From: Paracidovorax anthurii | Lineage (GTDB): Bacteria > Pseudomonadota > Gammaproteobacteria > Burkholderiales > Burkholderiaceae_C | Reading direction: 5' to 3' | Length of the DNA: 38,570 bases | Assembly: GCF_003269065.1 (NCBI RefSeq) | Contig: NZ_QLTA01000052.1 | Coordinates: 1-38,570, forward strand | Position numbers and translations under genes: made by a program | Notes under the pieces: model-generated | What the model was told of the DNA's origin: nothing | Seen by the model: only the letters and a program-made list of their open reading frames with translations | Database searches by the model: none | Shown here: positions 34,119 through 38,570 of the stretch, one piece after another | Position numbering within the stretch: the stretch's first letter is position 1 | Layout: each line of letters begins with the position of its first letter

Positions 34119-35681
34119 TTAGGTCTTCGTGTTGGTCTTGTGGCGCCCCACGTGCGCTACCAGTGCGACCTTCTCGTCCTTGTGCCAGGCCCAGTGAATT
34201 GATAAGCACGTGTCAGGCTGCTTCGCGCCCAGGGTAATGTGCGGCGAGATGTCCATTTCCTGACCGTTGTAGGTTGCGGTGTACTCGCCACCCCATTTGC
34301 CCTTGGACGTCTGTGATACATCATCGGCATAGTCAAAGCCTCGCGCTTTGAAAAGCTGGCGAAGGGAGCCACCAGCTTTGCCTGAGCCGATAGTCTCGCC
34401 CCAGATCGACGCTACCTCCTCCAGCGCCGCGAGCGCTTCCTGAACGCGTTCTGGCTGCTTGTAGGGGGAGGCTGAAGCGGAAGAATGGGCAGACGGCAGG
34501 AAGCGGACGTTCTTGGATCTGGCTTCTGCTTGTCGCACAGCCTCTTCAACGCTCGTAGGAACCACTGGCTCCGGGACGACAGCTGGCGCCTGCGAGGTAG
34601 GAGGCGTCAGGTCCTTCCAAGTGGCATGCGCCACGAGGGCCGCAGCATTCTCACGCAAGGTCTTATTCTCTTGCAGAAGCTCCGCGTTGGTAGCCTCTAT
34701 TGCCTTGAGCTTCTGCTCCATCTCAATGAGGTCGTCGAGGAGTTCGTCTTCGGACTTCGCTCCGCTTTTGCGAGCCGCCTCACGAGCCTCTCGCTCCGCC
34801 GCCGAGCGAATTCGCGAGATGGCGAGGGGCTCCACATGCCTGAATGAAGCTGCGTCGAAGACCATGTTGCAGAGTTGGCCGAGCGTGCGATCGGTGGCAT
34901 CCGCATCCTTGAACTGCCATGGCATCCAGAGCGGATGCGTGAACGGGTCAGCCTCGTCATGAAAGCGAGGCCAGTAGAGGCGAACGGCGCCGCCAAAGCA
35001 GGACAAGGTCTTGCCAACTTCTTCTGTCAGTCTGAACGCTGCCCACTTGTCGGCCAATTCGTAGACCTTGGCCACGCCTGCAAGACGTTCTGCTAGCTCG
35101 TTTGAGTTGGTCATGGGAACGTCATCCTGCACGCGCCTCGACACGAGAACGATGGGATACGGGCGAGTCGAGTCCGTCAGTTCGCTGACCAGCAAGTCAA
35201 CGTGCTCTGCACCGACAAGCTCAGGCGTCAGACTGTAAGGGTGGCCTTGAAGGCGTATCGAACGAAGACGTGAAAGGTCGCGGATGACCCGAGGCGAGCC
35301 GAGCTTGATGCTTGTAGGCGCTATCACCAGCTGTAAGCCCGTCACGGCCAACTCCACCGATAACAGCAGTCCATCGCCTTGCTTGAGCAGGGATAAGGCA
35401 ATGACCCATCCCAGGCTCTTGTCGTACTGGTCTGGGTATGCCCACCGTAGGTCAACCAGTTGTTCGCTGGGCGCCTCCTTGGTGGCGTGGTGCCGAATGG
35501 AGAGCTGATGCCCTTCGGCGGGACTAACCGTCAAGTCTCCTTCCCCCAGGCTCTGAAACACGTCAATGGAGAGGCGCTGACGACGGTACCAGTCCTGTAT
35601 CCACCGACCGACGTAGTTCAGCGAGATTGAAACGTCGGATTCGTCGCCGACCTCCAGTGCTGTGGCATAAACGGTTCGCAT
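34119..35681 (-). CDS. Unknown 520-residue protein with coiled coil and conserved-looking C-terminal domain
   Basis: I cannot name this protein. It is soluble with no signal peptide. Residues 1-260 form one globular region with a stretch PIVLVSRRV (176-184), then NELAERLAGVAKVYEL and LSCFGGAVRLYWPRF (227-240), which reads like a conserved core. Residues about 290-350 are a charged coiled coil (AEREAREAARKSG to ELLQENKTLRENAAAL), followed by a Pro/Ser-rich linker to about 410. The last 110 residues form a second domain ending SPHITLGAKQPDTCLSIHWAWH and VAHVGRHK, a pattern reminiscent of small nucleic-acid-binding or toxin-like domains. Its base composition is lower in GC than the core genes. 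A role in defence or stress is speculation from context. Confidence 0.8.
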   Translation of the reverse strand: MRTVYATALEVGDESDVSISLNYVGRWIQDWYRRQRLSIDVFQSLGEGDLTVSPAEGHQLSIRHHATKEAPSEQLVDLRWAYPDQYDKSLGWVIALSLLKQGDGLLLSVELAVTGLQLVIAPTSIKLGSPRVIRDLSRLRSIRLQGHPYSLTPELVGAEHVDLLVSELTDSTRPYPIVLVSRRVQDDVPMTNSNELAERLAGVAKVYELADKWAAFRLTEEVGKTLSCFGGAVRLYWPRFHDEADPFTHPLWMPWQFKDADATDRTLGQLCNMVFDAASFRHVEPLAISRIRSAAEREAREAARKSGAKSEDELLDDLIEMEQKLKAIEATNAELLQENKTLRENAAALVAHATWKDLTPPTSQAPAVVPEPVVPTSVEEAVRQAEARSKNVRFLPSAHSSASASPYKQPERVQEALAALEEVASIWGETIGSGKAGGSLRQLFKARGFDYADDVSQTSKGKWGGEYTATYNGQEMDISPHITLGAKQPDTCLSIHWAWHKDEKVALVAHVGRHKTNTKT

Positions 35682-35879
35682 GCTTGCGCCTCCCTCAATA
35701 TAGCGACCTACCCTGTCAGCGGGTTGGCTGCCGATCAGCTCACGGGTGATCAGCGTTTCTGTTCAACTTCGGATGACCAATGATGCACCAACCAACGTGC
35801 TCCCAGCACCCTGAGCTGCCACTCAAGAGTGACCGCAAAGGCCGGAAGCCGCCTGTCAGTTCAGTTGGGCAAAATGGGA

Positions 35880-35902
35880 CACGGCGCTATATGCGCGCCG
35901 TG
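35880..35902 (-). terminator. Hairpin downstream of the 95-residue gene
   Basis: CACGGCGC at 35880-35887 and GCGCCGTG at 35895-35902 pair perfectly across a 7-base loop. It lies 22 bases after the stop of the small minus-strand gene. There is no strong T-run, so termination is only likely. Confidence 0.4.
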
Positions 35903-35923
35903 TATGCCGTATAACGACTCGCG

Positions 35924-36211
35924 TTAGTCGGCGTCGTGGGGCAGGCTGGGGCAGGCTGCTTCACGGCTGCGCCGATCCGCGCACAGCTCGCTGCGAATGC
36001 GCTTGAAGTCAAACTCACCCTGGAGCGCCCTGTCCATGCCGTCCAGCATGACTGGCGCCTTGATTGCCGCCTCCCTGTGCGGCATCCCACGTTCGGTCAA
36101 CTGATCGCGCAGCTTGTCGCTGACCTCCGAGAACTCGTACTCCTCAAGGGCCCTGGTCAGGTGCCAGTCGAGGCTCATCGCATACATGGGGCGAAATGTC
36201 CGGTCTTGCAT
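35924..36211 (-). CDS. Small hypothetical protein (95 aa)
   Basis: A 95-residue soluble, mostly helical and charged protein of no recognised family. The ATG at 36211 is chosen because GGAAGGAAAA lies just before it; the longer frame from 36262 lacks a ribosome site. Sequence blocks such as DWHLTRALEEYEFSEVSDKLRDQLTERGM and FDFKRIRSELCADRR look like a genuine protein. It is divergent from the 556-residue gene, and a CGACG-N6-CGTCG repeat lies between them. A role as a small regulator is possible but not shown. Confidence 0.6.
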   Translation of the reverse strand: MQDRTFRPMYAMSLDWHLTRALEEYEFSEVSDKLRDQLTERGMPHREAAIKAPVMLDGMDRALQGEFDFKRIRSELCADRRSREAACPSLPHDAD

Positions 36212-36237
36212 TATTTTCCTTCCGTTGAGTTGGGCGC

Positions 36238-36253
36238 CGACGTTTACGCGTCG
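36238..36253. promoter_or_regulatory. Inverted repeat in divergent promoter region of the island
   Basis: CGACG-TTTACG-CGTCG sits between the divergent small gene (36211) and the 556-residue gene (36310). Arms of 5 bp are short, so chance is possible, but position suits a shared operator. Confidence 0.25.
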
Positions 36254-36309
36254 ACAGTGCAATATTCACGGCTGACGCTATCCTGCTCTACCGGAAATCA
36301 CGGAAACCG

Positions 36310-37980
36310 ATGCTCACAGCCACGCCATCCGCTCACGCACACTTGCCTACCTTCTCCGCCGTCATTGATGGCCTGGCCTCTGGGCTTGGGGTCGCACGGA
36401 ACAAGGAGGATGCGCTCGCCGGCCTCGGCTCGTTTGGCGGACGGATCGACGCCTATAGCGGCTCGCCTCACCGCGCTGGCCTCGAAGACCGGCTGTTGGT
36501 TCTGCTCGCGGGCTCGAACGAAGTGCTCCGAAGCCTTGTCAAAGCACAACTGCTCGATATCGAAACGGAGATAACCAATGCCAGGGCTATCCCACTGATT
36601 ACCGAGGCGACGGTGGAAGAAGGGCTGCGGCGCTTTATCGAGATCTGGGCGGCCCCATGGATTGCTCAGATGCTTGCTGATGCCCGCCAACACCCTGAGT
36701 CAGTGCTGGACATCGCTCGGATACTGCTTGAAGTGCATGCCGCTTCTGTCACCGGTGGCAACACAAGCTATCTAGCCACTTGGAAGACAGAGGTCAAACG
36801 AGCGATTCCTGAGAGCGTCAACGCCCCTGAGTTCCGTTCGACGCTCGCCAGACTGGATCAGCGCTCGCAGCGCAAGCACTCGTCCATCGAGCAGGACCTT
36901 GCCGACCTGCGCGTTGAAATGCAGAGCGGCTTCTCCTCTCCGGAGGAGCTTGACGCCGCGGTTGACGCGGTGCGCCGGTTGTACCTCGCTGGCATGGCAA
37001 CGATGCGGCTGTGCGCCATGGCTTCCGAGATCATTCCAGAGCAAGATCTTCTCGCTCTGGTGGCCGGTAAGCTGCTTGCAGCCTTGGACAGTAGCGGTGA
37101 CTCCCCTGAGAAAACACAGAAAAACCGCATCCGCATGTGCTGGGGCTACCTCGACCCTTATTGGACGCTGTCAAAGGAGTACGACAAACTTGTCGCTCAG
37201 GTGAACGAGCTGGACGAAGCGAATCTCGACAAGTTGCGTGCGGATTCGCACGCGGTCACCCCCTCCGGCTTGTTGATGTTCGTCATCGACTATGCGGAGG
37301 GGTGCTGGCATCTTCGTCATGGCCGCAATGAATTAGCCGAGCAGTGCTTACAGAGAGTTGTCGCGAGAGCCGAGGACCGACAACTTGGCAAAATCGCTGC
37401 GGATTCTGCAAGTATCCTGATCGCGCTCCGACTCGCTGGGCCTGGCCCGCTCATGTTCTATGAGCTGAATCCCCTGATGCGCGTACGCATTGACAACATG
37501 CCGCAGTCGATGCAGATATGTATCGAATATATTCCGACGCCCTTCTCGGATTGCTCCCCCCGCCCCAAGCCGAGCTTCTATGACTCGCACTTGATGGAGT
37601 GCGTGGCCTTCTTCAACGAAGTTACTCGCGCTCCAGGTGTGTCCGCGATCTGCAATCCTCTGCAGCGCTTTGATGCAAGCCTGGAGAACCTGATCGACAG
37701 GTCCCGTGAGGCTGGCGCCAAGCTGAAGGAGGTGGAACGGGAGCGACCGGCCATTGTTGGCACGTCCGTCAAGCCGTATCAAGTGCTCAGGGACCACCTT
37801 TACTACAGAGGCGTGCTCTTCGGATGGAATCAATCAGACCTGCCCGGCATGGATGCTTACATCATGCTGCCATCGCCTGATCAACTTCGCCTTCTGCGCT
37901 TCGTAGATCCAGACCAGTTCCAACTTGACCTGCAGGCGCATCGCTTAGATTCGTGGCGACATCCTGATGATGCGCAGTGA
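36310..37980 (+). CDS. Unknown 556-residue protein
   Basis: I recognise no family. The protein is soluble, with no signal peptide or membrane helix, and largely helical, with Leu/Ala-rich stretches (RFIEIWAAPWIAQMLADARQ, ILLEVHAASVTGG, DAVRRLYLAGMATMRLCAMA, AEGCWHLRHGRNELAEQCLQ) that recall alpha-solenoid or TPR-like folding. The C-terminal third (from about 410) is richer in Pro and aromatic residues (CIEYIPTPFSDCSP, QVLRDHLYYRGVLFGW). No nuclease, ATPase or transferase motif is visible. Codon use is less GC-rich than the core genes. It is divergent from the 95-residue gene and followed by an insertion sequence, so it belongs to an acquired island. Confidence 0.75.
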   Translation: MLTATPSAHAHLPTFSAVIDGLASGLGVARNKEDALAGLGSFGGRIDAYSGSPHRAGLEDRLLVLLAGSNEVLRSLVKAQLLDIETEITNARAIPLITEATVEEGLRRFIEIWAAPWIAQMLADARQHPESVLDIARILLEVHAASVTGGNTSYLATWKTEVKRAIPESVNAPEFRSTLARLDQRSQRKHSSIEQDLADLRVEMQSGFSSPEELDAAVDAVRRLYLAGMATMRLCAMASEIIPEQDLLALVAGKLLAALDSSGDSPEKTQKNRIRMCWGYLDPYWTLSKEYDKLVAQVNELDEANLDKLRADSHAVTPSGLLMFVIDYAEGCWHLRHGRNELAEQCLQRVVARAEDRQLGKIAADSASILIALRLAGPGPLMFYELNPLMRVRIDNMPQSMQICIEYIPTPFSDCSPRPKPSFYDSHLMECVAFFNEVTRAPGVSAICNPLQRFDASLENLIDRSREAGAKLKEVERERPAIVGTSVKPYQVLRDHLYYRGVLFGWNQSDLPGMDAYIMLPSPDQLRLLRFVDPDQFQLDLQAHRLDSWRHPDDAQ

Positions 37981-38317
37981 TGTGTTGAGGCGATGGGCTG
38001 CCAACCAGACGCCGATGCCGCCATGCGTCAGCAGAGGTCATAAACGCGCTCGAGGTAGCGACGTGCGTCTACGTCAGCAGACCTCCGATACCGGCCAGTC
38101 GAGCTGCGCCAGACCGTTCCATGCAATGACCACAGTTGCGCAGATACCGTGAGTCGGGGATGTGAGGGCAAGTGACCGAGAACGCTGCTTACCAAGCACT
38201 GGAGCCATTGCATGAAGTGCTCGCAATGGATTGCAATGTGTCTTCCTATCCCAGTTGAATTTCCCTCTTCATCTTGTCCAGCGTAGCAACTTACTTCAAC
38301 CGTAAAAATACTTCTCA
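37981..38317. other. Gene-free stretch before the right-hand insertion sequence
   Basis: No gene is supported. The stretch is AT-richer than the core and contains one imperfectly placed inverted repeat, CCATTGC at 38205-38211 with GCAATGG at 38223-38229. It may hold remnants of older insertions, but none can be identified. A long minus-strand open frame here is mostly the shadow of the transposase gene. Confidence 0.4.
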
Positions 38318-38570
38318 GAGCGTGTTTACGATCTCCCCCGACAATCCTGGGGTGAAAAGAAAGCCATACCCAAGCGACATCAGTAGAGAGAAGTTTGCCG
38401 AGATCGAGCCGCTGCTGCGCAGCGTTCGGCGCAGCACCAAACCGATCAAGCTGGATCTGTACGAAGTGTTCTGTGCAGTGCTGTACCTGCTTCGCACGGG
38501 TTGTCAGTGGCGCTATCTGCCGCCGCAGTTCCCCAAGTGGCACAACGTCTATGCGTACTGGCGCAAGTGG
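38318..38570 (+). mobile_element. IS5-family insertion sequence, left-hand part
   Basis: The element is cut by the window end. GAGCGTGTTTACGATCTC at 38318-38335 is the likely left terminal repeat, placed 16 bases before the transposase start. The right end is outside the window, so the repeat pair and target duplication are not testable. It is a different IS5 subgroup from the element at the left edge of the window. Confidence 0.6.
38352..38570 (+). CDS. IS5-family transposase (DUF4096-type N-terminus), partial
   Basis: The frame starts at a GTG at 38352 and is open to the end of the window, giving 73 residues. KRKPYPSDISREKFAEIEPLL followed by KLDLYEVFCAVLYLLRTGCQWRYLPPQFPKW is the standard N-terminal domain of this IS5-type transposase. 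The catalytic part lies outside the window. Only the N-terminal DNA-binding region is present, so whether the gene is intact cannot be told. Confidence 0.88.
   Translation, partial: MKRKPYPSDISREKFAEIEPLLRSVRRSTKPIKLDLYEVFCAVLYLLRTGCQWRYLPPQFPKWHNVYAYWRKW

Noticed and set aside
38028-38543. Minus-strand frame of 171 residues at the right edge
   Set aside because: Most of it is antisense to the IS5-type transposase, and the remainder has no coding character.

Overview
The window is a GC-rich stretch of what is most likely a beta-proteobacterial chromosome of the family Comamonadaceae. Acidovorax is my best guess. This rests on family recognition and codon style (htpG, the exosortase H pair, a kinase-universal stress protein fusion, LysR regulators, TRAP transport), not on any search. 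The left edge lies inside an IS5-family element and the right edge inside the start of a different IS5-family element.

Left part (1-6.1 kb): an IS tail and a non-coding stretch lead to the chaperone gene htpG with a strong terminator. Next comes a minus-strand cassette: an N-acetylmuramoyl-L-alanine amidase whose 5' end looks cut off, overlapping a small secreted protein, arranged like a toxic amidase and its periplasmic immunity protein. A decayed copy of htpG fragments sits at the far side of that cassette, so the region was rearranged. A methyl-accepting chemotaxis protein follows.

Middle part (6.2-20.1 kb): ordinary chromosomal genes. These are the lipoprotein gene mlaA, exosortase H with its partner membrane protein, an OprB-like porin, a minus-strand signalling operon (metallophosphoesterase, Ser/Thr kinase fused to a universal stress domain, SrkA-like kinase), ohrR-ohr with twin operator-like palindromes, a 3-hydroxyacyl-CoA dehydrogenase, a LysR regulator divergent from an azoR-YciI-hydrolase operon, and purT.

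Catabolic locus (20.1-31.0 kb): one LysR regulator sits between two divergent arms. The minus arm holds a full-length transketolase and a D-2-hydroxyacid dehydrogenase. The plus arm holds a short-chain dehydrogenase, a three-part TRAP transporter, a second transketolase split into two subunits, and a glycerate 2-kinase broken by two opposite frameshifts. Together they look like uptake and breakdown of a small hydroxy acid or ketose that leaves the pathway as glycerate and 2-phosphoglycerate. I do not recognise this exact gene set as a described pathway, and it is the main candidate for a new system.

Right part (31.3-38.6 kb): a subtilisin-like secreted protein with altered catalytic motifs, and an M23 peptidase that appears to have lost its last residues to a stop codon. 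Then comes a visibly AT-richer island with three genes of unknown function (520, 95 and 556 aa), ending in the second IS5-family element. The island looks horizontally acquired. A defence role is possible but unproven.
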